64,000 bases of DNA from Lachnospiraceae bacterium UBA3762 (GTDB taxonomy: Bacteria; Bacillota; Clostridia; Lachnospirales; Lachnospiraceae). The position numbers and the translations under genes are program-made. The stretch spans positions 119,018 to 183,017 of the forward strand of contig DFGA01000042.1 in NCBI GenBank assembly GCA_002371615.1. Reading direction: 5' to 3'. The stretch's first letter is position 1. Every line of letters begins with the position of its first letter. The notes under the pieces were generated by a model. That model worked only from the letters and a program-made list of their open reading frames with translations, was not told where the DNA came from and searched no databases. Shown in pieces: positions 8,657 to 17,306 of this stretch.

Positions 8657-8710
8657 GGGTTGTCAAAGGGGACGGTTCTTTCAGAAAGAACCGTCCCCGA
8701 TGACAACCCC
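8657..8710. repeat. Long perfect palindrome between flgE and motA
   Basis: Outer arms GGGTTGTCA and TGACAACCC and inner arms GGGGACGGTTCTTT and AAAGAACCGTCCCC around a CAG loop make a nearly uninterrupted stem of about 23 base pairs. The inner arm is of the GGGGACGGTTCTTT type that I recognise as a recurrent interspersed palindrome in clostridial genomes. No T run follows on either side, so it is more likely a mobile repeat and RNA stability or partial attenuation element than a simple terminator. Confidence 0.8.
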
Positions 8711-8781
8711 TAGACATTTACATAAAAATTTAGTAAAATCTTACCGTATGGGTATTTTTGTAACTAGGATGGTGTAAAGTT

Positions 8782-9579
8782 TTGGATATTGCAACCGTAG
8801 TTGGTGTTGTTGCCGGTCTTATATTCATGATCGTGTCCATTTTCATAGGACAGGACGGGCCTGCCGGCATCAAATACTTCCTTGATGCGCCCTCCGCCAT
8901 GATAACATTCGGCGGAGCTTTTGCGGCTATATTCGGCGGCACTAGCATTAAGGACTTTCTAAACGGATTAAAAAGCGCCAAGATTGCCTTCATGCACGGA
9001 AGTGAAGATCCCGGCGCCATCATACAGAAGATAATAGATCTTTCTAACGTAGCACGTAAGGAAGGTCTGCTTTCGTTAGAAGAAGCAGCCTCCGGTCTCG
9101 ATGACGTATTCCTTCAAAAGGGAGTTATGCTCATTGTCGATGGTACAGACCCCGATCTTGTCAGAGGTATATTGGAAACCGAGCTTATAAGCATTGAAGA
9201 ACGTCACAAGACAAACATTGCGTTTTGGGAAGATCTTGGCGGTATGGGTCCTGCGTGGGGTATGATAGGAACCTTGCTCGGACTTGTTATGATGCTATAT
9301 CATATGGATGATGTTGCGGCTCTGGGTCCCAACATGGCCGTTGCCCTCATCACCACATTTTACGGTTCCGTTCTTGCAAACTGGATATGCGCACCATTCG
9401 CTTCCAAACTTAAAAAGGTAAACGGAGCCGAGATAAAAGTTAAGGAAATTACGATCGAGGGTCTGCTGTCAATACAGGCAGGTGAGAACCCGAGAGTTAT
9501 CGAAGAAAAGCTCAAATCGTTCCTGGCACCCGGCGAAAGAGGGTCGTCCGGCGGTGAAGAAGGGGGAGGCGAAGAGTAG
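8782..9579 (+). CDS. motA: Flagellar stator protein MotA
   Basis: MotA is the ring-forming stator subunit that with MotB conducts ions and pushes on FliG. The 265-residue protein has four membrane helices (about 3-25, 35-52, 150-172, 182-205) and the conserved proline region GMGPAWGMIGTLLGLVMM. The cytoplasmic loop and tail end in an acidic Gly/Glu stretch. The start is a TTG with no upstream ATG in frame; the 144-base leader holds the long palindrome. It overlaps motB by one base. Confidence 0.93.
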   Translation: MDIATVVGVVAGLIFMIVSIFIGQDGPAGIKYFLDAPSAMITFGGAFAAIFGGTSIKDFLNGLKSAKIAFMHGSEDPGAIIQKIIDLSNVARKEGLLSLEEAASGLDDVFLQKGVMLIVDGTDPDLVRGILETELISIEERHKTNIAFWEDLGGMGPAWGMIGTLLGLVMMLYHMDDVAALGPNMAVALITTFYGSVLANWICAPFASKLKKVNGAEIKVKEITIEGLLSIQAGENPRVIEEKLKSFLAPGERGSSGGEEGGGEE

Positions 9580-10394
9580 TGGCCAAGCGCAAAGAAGAAG
9601 AGCCGCCTAAAGGCGCGCCGGCGTGGCAATCGACCTTTGCCGACCTGATGAACCTTTTGCTGTGCTTCTTCGTTATGCTGTTTGCTATGTCAACGATTGA
9701 CGCAGAAAAGTTTGCATTGGTAGCGGCAAGTTTTTCACAGACATTTTCAATATTTGATTCGGGTGGTTCTTCGCTCCTGGAGGGACTTCTGATAAACAAC
9801 GGAGTCAGCCAGCTGTCCCAGCTGGATGAATATATGAATACTATGGGAATGGCTGCCGAATCTGAAGAAGAATCTGATGAGTATCAGGAGTTTGATGAGA
9901 AAGTATCAGATGTGCAGGAGGAGATGCTCAAACAAAATGAGCAGCTCGCGGAGAAGATAGAAGAGGCGCTTGCCGAACAGAATCTATCCGGGGATATAGA
10001 TGTGGATTTCACAAGCCAGTATGTGGAACTAACACTTAACGGAGCATTGCTTTTTGATTCCGGAGATTCCGAACTTAAACCCGAATCGCTTCCACTCATG
10101 GAAAAAGTCGGAGTGATATTGCAAAAATATGCCGATTCCACGATAGAGGTTGAGGGGCATACCGACAACGTACCCATACATACGTCAAGGTTTGCAAACA
10201 ACAATGAACTTTCAAGTGCAAGAGCACTGTCGGTGTTCGATTACCTTGTTGAAAACACCAACCTTGTCCCTTCCAATATCAAACATTCGGGGCGCGGAGA
10301 GTATATTCCGGTTGCCGACAACGCAACTCCGGAAGGAAGAGCCAAGAACCGCCGTGTCGAGATCAAGATATATAATGCTTTAGCTGCACCTTAA
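9579..10394 (+). CDS. motB: Flagellar stator protein MotB
   Basis: MotB anchors the stator to peptidoglycan and carries the ion-binding aspartate. The 271-residue product has a short basic cytoplasmic tail, one membrane helix with FADLMNLLLCFFVMLFAMS (the essential Asp is D22), a plug/linker rich in Glu, and a C-terminal OmpA-like peptidoglycan-binding domain (VEGHTDNVPI, LSSARALSVFDYL, NRRVEIKI). Translation starts at a GTG that shares its first base with the motA stop, so the two stator subunits are coupled. Confidence 0.95.
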   Translation: MAKRKEEEPPKGAPAWQSTFADLMNLLLCFFVMLFAMSTIDAEKFALVAASFSQTFSIFDSGGSSLLEGLLINNGVSQLSQLDEYMNTMGMAAESEEESDEYQEFDEKVSDVQEEMLKQNEQLAEKIEEALAEQNLSGDIDVDFTSQYVELTLNGALLFDSGDSELKPESLPLMEKVGVILQKYADSTIEVEGHTDNVPIHTSRFANNNELSSARALSVFDYLVENTNLVPSNIKHSGRGEYIPVADNATPEGRAKNRRVEIKIYNALAAP

Positions 10395-10428
10395 TGGCGT
10401 GGCTCACGAAATGAAGGAGCCAAATGTT

Positions 10429-10956
10429 ATGAAGAAAAACTTAATGTCGGTAATCATATTGGCGCTTGTTGCCGTGAACGTCGTACTTACCGGTATAATC
10501 ATGTTTTCGACCGTATCGGCAAACCGCAAGACCATAGCTCTCGTTGATGATATTGCCGGGATACTTAATCTTGAACTGGAGAGTGCCCAGGCGGGAGATG
10601 AAGCGGCAACCGAGGAGGAGATAGTTCCCCCGGAGAATTCAGAAGTGTATGACATAGCGGATTCGATGACGGTAGCACTCAAATCCGACGGTGACGGCAA
10701 AGACCACTACGCTATGTGCTCGGTTTCGTTCTCGATCAATAACCAGCATGATGATTACAAGACTTACCAGCCGATGCTTGCGGCCAAGGAAAGTAAGATA
10801 AAAAGTGAGATTATTGAGGTTGTTGGAAAGTACACCAAAGAAGAAGCTCAGGCAAACGTTCACGGTATCGAGGCTGAGATCCTTGCCAAGGTTCAGGAAA
10901 TGTTTGATTCCGACTTTGTGTACGAGGCGTACTTTAGAGATATTAAATTTCAATAG
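10429..10956 (+). CDS. fliL: Flagellar basal body-associated protein FliL
   Basis: FliL is a single-pass membrane protein that rings the stator and supports torque under load. The start chosen is the ATG at 10429 because AAGGAG lies at 10414-10419 with ideal spacing; an upstream GTG at 10399 would add ten residues but has no ribosome site. The 175-residue product has a membrane helix at about 5-25 and a periplasmic stomatin-like FliL domain ending in the usual short aromatic tail (YFRDIKFQ). Its place between motB and fliM is standard. Confidence 0.88.
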   Translation: MKKNLMSVIILALVAVNVVLTGIIMFSTVSANRKTIALVDDIAGILNLELESAQAGDEAATEEEIVPPENSEVYDIADSMTVALKSDGDGKDHYAMCSVSFSINNQHDDYKTYQPMLAAKESKIKSEIIEVVGKYTKEEAQANVHGIEAEILAKVQEMFDSDFVYEAYFRDIKFQ

Positions 10957-10981
10957 ATCTTAACAAAGTGAGGTGAGCTTA

Positions 10982-11968
10982 ATGGGCGAAGTTCTCTCGC
11001 AAAATGAGATTGACAGTCTGCTTCAGGCCCTAAGCTCAGGAGAACTTGACGCAGAAGATATCAATAACATTGACGAGCGATCGGCGAAAAGTTACGATTT
11101 CAGGCGCCCGGCAAAATTTTCAAAAGAGCATCTTCGGACACTTGAGATAATATTCGAACATTACGGCCGTTTGCTTTCGACAAACCTGCCTGTTTATCTG
11201 CGAAAGAACATACAGGTCAGCGTGGTCAACTCCGAGGCCTGTACTTTTTCGGAATTTTCAACGGCACTTGCCAATCCGGTACTGCTCGCGGTTGTAAACT
11301 TCGATCCGCTCGGCGGGAATATTCTTCTCGAGATTGCAGCGAATCTGGGGTATGCGATCATTGACAGGATGCTTGGCGGTCAGGGGAATCCCCTTGATAA
11401 AAGCAGGGATTTTTCTGAGATCGAAAGATCGATCATAGATAAGATCATAACGGTATGTGTACAACTTCTCAGGGAACCGTGGAAGAACGTTACCGACATC
11501 AATCCTTTTCTGGAAAGAATAGAGACGAATCCGCAGTTCGCGCAGATAATCGCTCCGTCGGAAATGATAGCGATCGTAACTATCAATATCAAGATAGGCG
11601 ATGTTGAAGGCCTTATGAACATATGTCTTCCGTACTTTACACTTGAATCCGTAATGGATAAGCTCAATACCAAGTACTGGTATGCTAACATGAAGGACAA
11701 TAACGGTGAAGAGTTTGGCGAGCATATCGAGACGGTTATCAGAAAAGTTTCAATGCCGATCAAGGCTGTACTTGGAAGAAGTACTATAACAGTAAGCGAT
11801 TTTGTGAACCTTCAACTTGGAGATATTATCAAGCTGGGAAGCAAGGTGGATTCCGAACTTGATATTTACGTAGGAAATATACAGAAGTTTAAAGCCCTGC
11901 CGGGAACATCCAGGGACGGATATGCGGTCAGAATCACTGAAGTATTACGAGAGGAGGAGAAAGTTTAG
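10982..11968 (+). CDS. fliM: Flagellar motor switch protein FliM
   Basis: FliM is the middle switch protein that binds phospho-CheY and reverses rotation. The N-terminal peptide GEVLSQNEIDSLLQAL is the CheY-P docking segment; the central CheC-like fold carries ILLEIAANLGYAIIDRMLGG (GGxG-type motif), and the C-terminal SpoA domain (about 255-328) binds FliY. The ATG at 10982 follows GAGGTGA at 10970-10976; a GTG at 10973 within the ribosome site is less likely. The stop lies 3 bases before fliY. Confidence 0.95.
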   Translation: MGEVLSQNEIDSLLQALSSGELDAEDINNIDERSAKSYDFRRPAKFSKEHLRTLEIIFEHYGRLLSTNLPVYLRKNIQVSVVNSEACTFSEFSTALANPVLLAVVNFDPLGGNILLEIAANLGYAIIDRMLGGQGNPLDKSRDFSEIERSIIDKIITVCVQLLREPWKNVTDINPFLERIETNPQFAQIIAPSEMIAIVTINIKIGDVEGLMNICLPYFTLESVMDKLNTKYWYANMKDNNGEEFGEHIETVIRKVSMPIKAVLGRSTITVSDFVNLQLGDIIKLGSKVDSELDIYVGNIQKFKALPGTSRDGYAVRITEVLREEEKV

Positions 11969-11971
11969 AGT

Positions 11972-13237
11972 ATGGACGGAATGTTATCACAAGATGAAAT
12001 AAATGCTCTGCTTAATGGTGGAATACCTGACGCACCTTCCGATGATGCAGCCGCCGGCGCACCCGGTGATACTGCTGCTGACACATCATCCGTTGCCGCT
12101 TCTTCCGGCAGCGAGGATCTTACCGAAGAGGAAAAAGATGCGGTCGGTGAAGTTGCCAACATCAGCATGGGAACTTCGGCAACAACACTTTACTCTCTTG
12201 TTAACCGCAAGGTTAATATTACAACACCTGTTGTGGATATGTGCACATGGGATAAGATCATAGAAGAGTATGAAAGACCCTGTGTGTTTATCAAGATTAA
12301 ATATACCGTCGGCCTTGAAGGTACCAACATCTTGATACTGAAGGAAGATGATGTTAAGATCATTACTGATCTGATGATGGGCGGCGATGGTACAAATGTT
12401 GAGGGTTCTGAGCTGACGGATATTCATCTGTCTGCAATCTCCGAGGCAATGAACCAGATGATGGGATCGTCGGCAACATCTCTGTCATCCATGCTTGGCA
12501 GGATGATAGATATCAGCCCGCCGGAAGCAAGTCTTGTAGATGTCGGAGAACTTGAAGCACAGGATGATATTTCATCATTCCTTCTCGGCAGATTTGTACG
12601 GATCACGTTCAGGATGCAGATAGAAGATCTGGTTGACAGTAAGATTATGCAGTTGTATCCTATTGACTTTGCAAAGAATCTTTACGATTACTTTATGGAT
12701 AGTCAGGAACCTGCAACACCTCCGGCACCGGAACCTGCTGCTCCGACAATGGCACCTCCTTCTATGGGTGCTCCAAGTGTGACAGCGCCAAGTATGGGGG
12801 CACCGAGCATGGGAGCACCAAGTATGCCGCCGCCATCAATGGGGATGCCGGGTATGGGAGCTCCGACAATGGACTTTTCCATGGGAATGGGCATGCAGCC
12901 GCAGATGGGCGCACCGCAGCAAATGGGCATGCCTATGCCGAACGTAAATATCCAGCCTGCAAGTTTTACTCCGTTCTCAATGGACGTAAATGCTATGCAG
13001 TCCCAGGAGAATATATCGCTTATCAAAGATGTTCCGCTTGAAGTTACTGTTGAATTGGGCAGGACAAGTAAGGCAATTTCTGATATACTTGATTTTGCAC
13101 CCGGAACTATCATAGAATTAGATAAGATTGCCGGAGAGCCTGTAGACGTTTTGGTAAACGGCAAGCTTGTGGCAAAAGGTGAAGTAGTAGTTATTGAAGA
13201 AAATTTTGGTGTCAGAGTCACCGAAATAATCAACTAA
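11972..13237 (+). CDS. fliY: Flagellar motor switch phosphatase FliY
   Basis: FliY replaces FliN in many Firmicutes: it is both part of the C-ring and a CheY-P phosphatase. The 421 residues comprise a FliM-like CheY-binding peptide (MLSQDEINALLNG, 4-16), a CheC-type phosphatase domain with both E-xx-N sites (GEVANISMGTSATT and SEAMNQMMGSSATS), a roughly 85-residue Met/Gly/Pro/Ala linker (near 245-330, with repeated GAPSM units) and a C-terminal FliN/SpoA domain (about 340-420). The linker is unusually long and repetitive. cheY, its substrate, is the next gene. Confidence 0.95.
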   Translation: MDGMLSQDEINALLNGGIPDAPSDDAAAGAPGDTAADTSSVAASSGSEDLTEEEKDAVGEVANISMGTSATTLYSLVNRKVNITTPVVDMCTWDKIIEEYERPCVFIKIKYTVGLEGTNILILKEDDVKIITDLMMGGDGTNVEGSELTDIHLSAISEAMNQMMGSSATSLSSMLGRMIDISPPEASLVDVGELEAQDDISSFLLGRFVRITFRMQIEDLVDSKIMQLYPIDFAKNLYDYFMDSQEPATPPAPEPAAPTMAPPSMGAPSVTAPSMGAPSMGAPSMPPPSMGMPGMGAPTMDFSMGMGMQPQMGAPQQMGMPMPNVNIQPASFTPFSMDVNAMQSQENISLIKDVPLEVTVELGRTSKAISDILDFAPGTIIELDKIAGEPVDVLVNGKLVAKGEVVVIEENFGVRVTEIIN

Positions 13238-13258
13238 ATGAAATAGAGGAGAAAAACG

Positions 13259-13621
13259 ATGGCAAAAAACATTCTTATCTGTGATGATGCAGCATTCATG
13301 CGCATGATGATCAAGGACATTCTGTCAAAGAACGGTTATAACGTAGCCGGTGAAGCAGAGAATGGTGCAAAGGCGGTGGAGAAGTATTCAGAGCTCAAGC
13401 CTGACCTTGTCCTTATGGACATCACTATGCCTGAGATGGATGGTATTCAGGCACTTAAGAAGATTAAGGAGGCCGATCCTTCCGCGCTTGTTATCATGTG
13501 CTCGGCAATGGGTCAGCAGGCTATGGTTATCGAATCGATACAGGCCGGAGCCAAAGACTTTATAGTTAAGCCCTTTCAGGCGGACAGAGTTATAGAGGCA
13601 GTCAAAAAAGTCGTAGGTTAA
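13259..13621 (+). CDS. cheY: Chemotaxis response regulator CheY
   Basis: A single receiver domain of 120 residues that, once phosphorylated by CheA, binds FliM/FliY. The acidic pair D9/D10, phospho-acceptor D54 (LVLMDITMPEMDG), the Ser of VIMCSAMGQ and the Lys of DFIVKPF are all in place. TAGAGGAG precedes the ATG. The tight location between fliY and fliO is typical for Gram-positive fla/che operons. Confidence 0.96.
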   Translation: MAKNILICDDAAFMRMMIKDILSKNGYNVAGEAENGAKAVEKYSELKPDLVLMDITMPEMDGIQALKKIKEADPSALVIMCSAMGQQAMVIESIQAGAKDFIVKPFQADRVIEAVKKVVG

Positions 13622-13625
13622 GATC

Positions 13626-14009
13626 ATGGTACTTGCCACTTTACCGGACAGGGCAGAAAGCTTCACACAGTTTCTGACCGTGATTTTGGTATTTGTTTTT
13701 GTTCTTGCAGCGACCTATTTTACAACTCGCTTTGTAGGCAGTTACCAGAAGAACAGATCAGCCGGGCGAAACTTTGAGGTTATTGAGACCTGCAAGGTAA
13801 CAAACGGAAAGTATCTCCAGATAGTTAAGATCGGAGAAAAGTATGTTGTCATAGGGATAGGCAAGGACAGCATTACATCCATATGTGAATTGTCTCCCGA
13901 GGATATTAAGGACAAAAGAGAGTCCGAGCCGGCAGACTTTTCGTTCAGATCTTTTTTGGATAAAGCCAGAAACAGTATCAAAAAAGGCGAAAACAATAAT
14001 GAGAAATAG
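13626..14009 (+). CDS. fliO: Flagellar biosynthesis protein FliO (FliZ-like)
   Basis: FliO helps assemble the FliP pore of the export gate. The 127-residue protein has a short outside segment, one membrane helix (about 13-38, FLTVILVFVFVLAATYFTT) and a cytoplasmic FliO domain (FEVIETCKVTNGKYLQIVKI, KYVVIGIGKDSIT) with a basic/acidic tail. The ATG follows the cheY stop by 4 bases and the 3' end overlaps fliP by 11 bases. Sequence similarity in this family is low, so the call rests on topology and position. Confidence 0.85.
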   Translation: MVLATLPDRAESFTQFLTVILVFVFVLAATYFTTRFVGSYQKNRSAGRNFEVIETCKVTNGKYLQIVKIGEKYVVIGIGKDSITSICELSPEDIKDKRESEPADFSFRSFLDKARNSIKKGENNNEK

Positions 14010-14880
14010 AGGTAGCATTGGGGGCAGAAGAGGATTAGTCATCTTTTGCTTCCTTGCATATTTTCTGACATTTTTCTTTATGTCACCTACAAAAGTATAT
14101 GCCAGCGACGTCAACGAACTGGGGATAACAACGGAGAGTGAACCAAGGACTCCGACAGTTATCAGGGAACCGGGGACAGCTACAGACGCATCGGATATAA
14201 GAGACCTTAATGTTTCGAACAATCTCTCCATAACCTATACTGATGAGCAGGGGAATCTGTCCGGGACACTCCGTATCCTCATCATACTGACACTGATCGC
14301 CATGGCGCCGTTCCTCGTTATAATGATGACTTCATTTACGAGGATACTCATAGTTTTGCATTTCGTCAGAGCTGCAATCGGTACCCAGACAGCGCCCCCC
14401 AACCAGGTGCTTGTGGGACTGACACTGTTTCTGACGTTTTTTATAATGAACCCGGTCATTACGGAGATTAACAATAACGCAGTCAAACCATTCGAAGCAG
14501 GAGAAATTCAGCAGGAGGAATTTATGGAGGCCGCACTCCAGCCTCTTCGCGAATTTATGTACCCGCAGACACAGACAAAGGACGTCCGGTTGTTTATGGA
14601 TATTGCCAAGATCGAAAGCGTTGATTCCGTGGATGATATTCCGACGCGTGTTCTCGTTCCCGCATTTGTTATAAGCGAATTGCGACGTGCGTTTATTATA
14701 GGATTTCTGATATACATTCCTTTTATCGTTATAGATATGGTGGTCGCCTCGACACTAATGTCGATGGGTATGATGATGCTGCCGCCTACAACGATATCAA
14801 TGCCGTTCAAGATACTGCTGTTTGTGCTTGCGGACGGGTGGAACCTTGTAATCGGAAACCTTGTCAAGACTTTTTACTGA
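13999..14880 (+). CDS. fliP: Flagellar export gate protein FliP
   Basis: FliP forms the pentameric core of the export gate. The start at 13999 (MRNRGSIGGRRG) is chosen because it opens a classical signal peptide (LVIFCFLAYFLTFFFM, then TKVYA cleavage region); the frame is open further upstream but that part lies inside fliO. Four membrane helices follow, with the family blocks LMAMAPFLVIMMTSFTRI-like, FLTFFIMNPV and MMLPPTTISMPFKILLFVLADGW. Product is 293 residues. Repeat copy B begins 12 bases after the stop. Confidence 0.95.
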   Translation: MRNRGSIGGRRGLVIFCFLAYFLTFFFMSPTKVYASDVNELGITTESEPRTPTVIREPGTATDASDIRDLNVSNNLSITYTDEQGNLSGTLRILIILTLIAMAPFLVIMMTSFTRILIVLHFVRAAIGTQTAPPNQVLVGLTLFLTFFIMNPVITEINNNAVKPFEAGEIQQEEFMEAALQPLREFMYPQTQTKDVRLFMDIAKIESVDSVDDIPTRVLVPAFVISELRRAFIIGFLIYIPFIVIDMVVASTLMSMGMMMLPPTTISMPFKILLFVLADGWNLVIGNLVKTFY

Positions 14881-14892
14881 CATATTGTAAAC

Positions 14893-15002
14893 GCGTGGGT
14901 GGCCGCAGGGATGCCACCAAGCGAGTTCCGCAGGCGCGAGGGCTCTCCCGAAGCGTCGAGGACTGTTTGAGCGACTGGCGCCCTGACGGACAGGCCCCAC
15001 GC
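14893..15002. repeat. Structured intergenic repeat, copy B
   Basis: A 110-base element bounded by GCGTGGG and CCCACGC, matching copy A (4147-4243) almost base for base apart from about 13 extra bases (GGGCTCTCCCGA region, itself a mini-hairpin) and a few substitutions. It lies just after the fliP stop and about 33 bases before fliQ, same orientation as copy A. The fliQ reading frame happens to be open through it, so an automated start call could wrongly translate the repeat. Confidence 0.85.
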
Positions 15003-15035
15003 ATTATAATAGTATTAAGGGGAGGAACAATAATT

Positions 15036-15308
15036 ATGATGGATATCGATAATGTCACTACGATCACCAGAACCGCGCTTTACACAATCATCAAGTGTTC
15101 GGCACCTATGCTTTTAGTGTCTCTTGTTATCGGTCTTGCGGTCAGCATATTCCAGACAGTTACATCCATTCAGGAGCAGACCCTTACTTTTGTTCCGAAA
15201 GTTATAGGGATATTTGCCGCGATAATGATCCTGGGACACTGGATATTAAATGAGATCGTTGTTTATACTACAGAACTTTGGAACGGTTTTTCACTGTACA
15301 TAAGATAG
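15036..15308 (+). CDS. fliQ: Flagellar export gate protein FliQ
   Basis: FliQ is the small two-helix subunit wrapped around the FliP/FliR core of the export gate. The start is one of two adjacent ATGs (15036/15039) behind the strong GGGGAGGA at 15019-15026, giving 90 residues, the usual size. Membrane helices lie at about 17-43 (LLVSLVIGLAVSIFQTV) and 52-78 (FVPKVIGIFAAIMIL), joined by the conserved TSIQEQTLTFVPK loop. fliR starts 2 bases after the stop. Confidence 0.95.
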   Translation: MMDIDNVTTITRTALYTIIKCSAPMLLVSLVIGLAVSIFQTVTSIQEQTLTFVPKVIGIFAAIMILGHWILNEIVVYTTELWNGFSLYIR

Positions 15309-15309
15309 T

Positions 15310-16092
15310 ATGATCGATTACACTTTCACGTTTGAGGATTTGGAGTTTTTCCTGCTGGTGCTTACAAGGATAAGTTCGTTTGTGTTTGTAGCACCGTTTT
15401 TCTCCATGACAAATACTCCGAGAAGACTGCGTGCGGGATTTTCTCTACTCGTATCTGTGCTGTTGTTTAATGTACTTACGGATCACAGCGTTCCGCCATA
15501 TTCAACCGTACTGGGATACTCGATCATAGTTCTTAAAGAGGCGGTGTGCGGACTGCTGATCGGACTTGGAGCAAATATGTGCATGTCGATCGTACAGTTT
15601 GCCGGTAAGGTGGCTGATATGGAGATCGGACTGTCGATGGTTCAGCTCTTTGATCCTATAACAAGAGACGGCACAGGATTTATGGGAAGCTTTTATCAGT
15701 ATATCCTGATACTGATAATGCTTATCACCAACATGCATTATTTCTTTCTGCGGGCGATAGTCGAAACGTTTACACTTATACCGATCGGAGGGGCTAAGTT
15801 TTCATCCGAAAAGATAATGACAACCACGGTGCAATTCCTTACCGATTACATTACGGTTTCATTCAGACTGTGCCTTCCGATAGTTGCGGCAATGTTACTG
15901 CTTAATGCGGTACTTGGAGTTCTGGCCAAGACAGCACCGCAGGTAAATATGTTCTCGGTCGGAATTCAGATAAAGATAATAGTCGGACTGGGAATTCTGT
16001 TCCTGACAATGGGAACCATTCCCTCCGCTTCGGAGTTCATATTTAAAGAGATGAGGGTCATGGTAACCGCCATGGTCGACAGCATGCGATAA
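15310..16092 (+). CDS. fliR: Flagellar export gate protein FliR
   Basis: FliR completes the FliP5-FliQ4-FliR1 export gate. The 260-residue protein is highly hydrophobic with about six membrane helices and the typical blocks RISSFVFVAPFFSMTNTPRR and KTAPQVNMFSVGIQIKI (the NxFxxG-type segment near 210). It sits between fliQ and flhB, with a start 2 bases after the fliQ stop, so it is translationally coupled. Confidence 0.95.
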   Translation: MIDYTFTFEDLEFFLLVLTRISSFVFVAPFFSMTNTPRRLRAGFSLLVSVLLFNVLTDHSVPPYSTVLGYSIIVLKEAVCGLLIGLGANMCMSIVQFAGKVADMEIGLSMVQLFDPITRDGTGFMGSFYQYILILIMLITNMHYFFLRAIVETFTLIPIGGAKFSSEKIMTTTVQFLTDYITVSFRLCLPIVAAMLLLNAVLGVLAKTAPQVNMFSVGIQIKIIVGLGILFLTMGTIPSASEFIFKEMRVMVTAMVDSMR

Positions 16093-16101
16093 GGGGATCG
16101 G

Positions 16102-17223
16102 ATGACAAACAGACTTTTGTACTTAAATCTGCAATTGTTTGCCAAAGAGGGACCCGGAGGGGAAAAAACCGAGCCCGCAACCGAGAAGAAACTTTCCGAT
16201 GCGAGGAAAGAAGGACAGGTTGCAAAGAGTAAAGAACTCGGACAGGCGCTTGCTCTTCTGGCGCTCTTTGTCGTTCTGAAGATATGGGTCGGTTCGATAG
16301 GCAGAAATTTCCTCGGAACTTTTAATGCCAACTATACGAAAATGAAAGAGATGACGACTCTTGTGGAGGGTCAGATCTCGGTACATGATTTTTGCAGACT
16401 GATCAATTCGAATATAATAACAATGGCTCTGATCGTTGCACCTGTATTTATTGCAGCGGTTCTCGTAGCGGTGATCGCCGATGTTTTTCAGGTTAAATGG
16501 CAGCCCACCGCCAAACCGCTTCAGCCGAAGTTTTCGAAAATCAATCCCATAAGCGGATTTAAGAGGATTTTCTCCAAGGAAAAACTTATAGATCTGTTAA
16601 AATCACTGCTCAAGCTTTTTGTCCTCGGCTATATGGCATATTCAACAATAAGAGGGGAATTTGCGGTACTCTTCTCGCTTTATGATATGGAACTGATCTC
16701 GGCGATAAAGGTTATCGGGGATATAGCCATTAACCTCGGACTTAAGATAAGCGCCATATATATAGTCATAGGCTTCGCAGACTACGGATACCAGAAATGG
16801 AAGTTTGCGGAAGACATGAAGATGACCAAGCAGGAAGTCAAGGATGAGTGGAAGAACGCAGAAGGAGATCCTGCTGTCAAGGGCAAGCAGAAGCAGAGGA
16901 TGCAGGAGGCTTCACGCCGGAGGATGATGCAGGCTGTTCCGTCCGCCGATGTGGTCATTACCAACCCGACGCATTTTGCAGTCGCAATAAAGTATGATGT
17001 AAACATTTTTGATGCACCGTATGTTGTAGCAAAGGGTGAGGATTTTCTTGCGGCCCGTATCAAAGACAGAGCCGCAGAAGCCGGAGTAGAGATAGTCGAG
17101 AACAAACCTCTTGCAAGAATGCTCTACTATAATGTGGACCTCGGTTCGCCGATACCGCCGGAACTGTACCAGACAGTGGCGGAGATTCTGGCTGCTATAT
17201 ACAACGCTCGTGCTGTAGTATAA
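16102..17223 (+). CDS. flhB: Flagellar export switch protein FlhB
   Basis: FlhB is the export-gate subunit whose self-cleavage changes specificity from hook to filament proteins. The 373-residue product has an N-terminal export-apparatus signature (GEKTEPATEKKLSDARKEGQ), four membrane helices (about 40-60, 95-125, 150-175, 195-220) and the cytoplasmic autocleavage domain with N288-P-T-H intact (VVITNPTHFAVAIKYD). The partner signal would come from FliK, encoded upstream in the same operon. AAGGGGA precedes the ATG. Confidence 0.96.
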   Translation: MTNRLLYLNLQLFAKEGPGGEKTEPATEKKLSDARKEGQVAKSKELGQALALLALFVVLKIWVGSIGRNFLGTFNANYTKMKEMTTLVEGQISVHDFCRLINSNIITMALIVAPVFIAAVLVAVIADVFQVKWQPTAKPLQPKFSKINPISGFKRIFSKEKLIDLLKSLLKLFVLGYMAYSTIRGEFAVLFSLYDMELISAIKVIGDIAINLGLKISAIYIVIGFADYGYQKWKFAEDMKMTKQEVKDEWKNAEGDPAVKGKQKQRMQEASRRRMMQAVPSADVVITNPTHFAVAIKYDVNIFDAPYVVAKGEDFLAARIKDRAAEAGVEIVENKPLARMLYYNVDLGSPIPPELYQTVAEILAAIYNARAVV

Positions 17224-17306
17224 ACGTGTTTAGTGATCAGGTCCGCTCAAGCGCGGCTCGGGCTGTCATGATTGCTACACGATCCTGACATAGAGGAGGT
17301 GAAAAG

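Noticed and set aside
13885..13998. Longer N-terminus for fliP starting inside fliO
   Set aside because: The upstream part lies in the fliO coding sequence, and the ATG at 13999 opens a proper signal peptide.
14838..15035. Longer fliQ beginning in the fliP 3' end
   Set aside because: It would translate repeat copy B; the ATG behind GGGGAGGA gives the normal 90-residue FliQ.
17224..17306. Possible repeat or structured RNA between flhB and flhA
   Set aside because: Only a weak TCAGG/CCTGA pairing is seen and no similarity to the other intergenic elements; nothing else of note in the gap.
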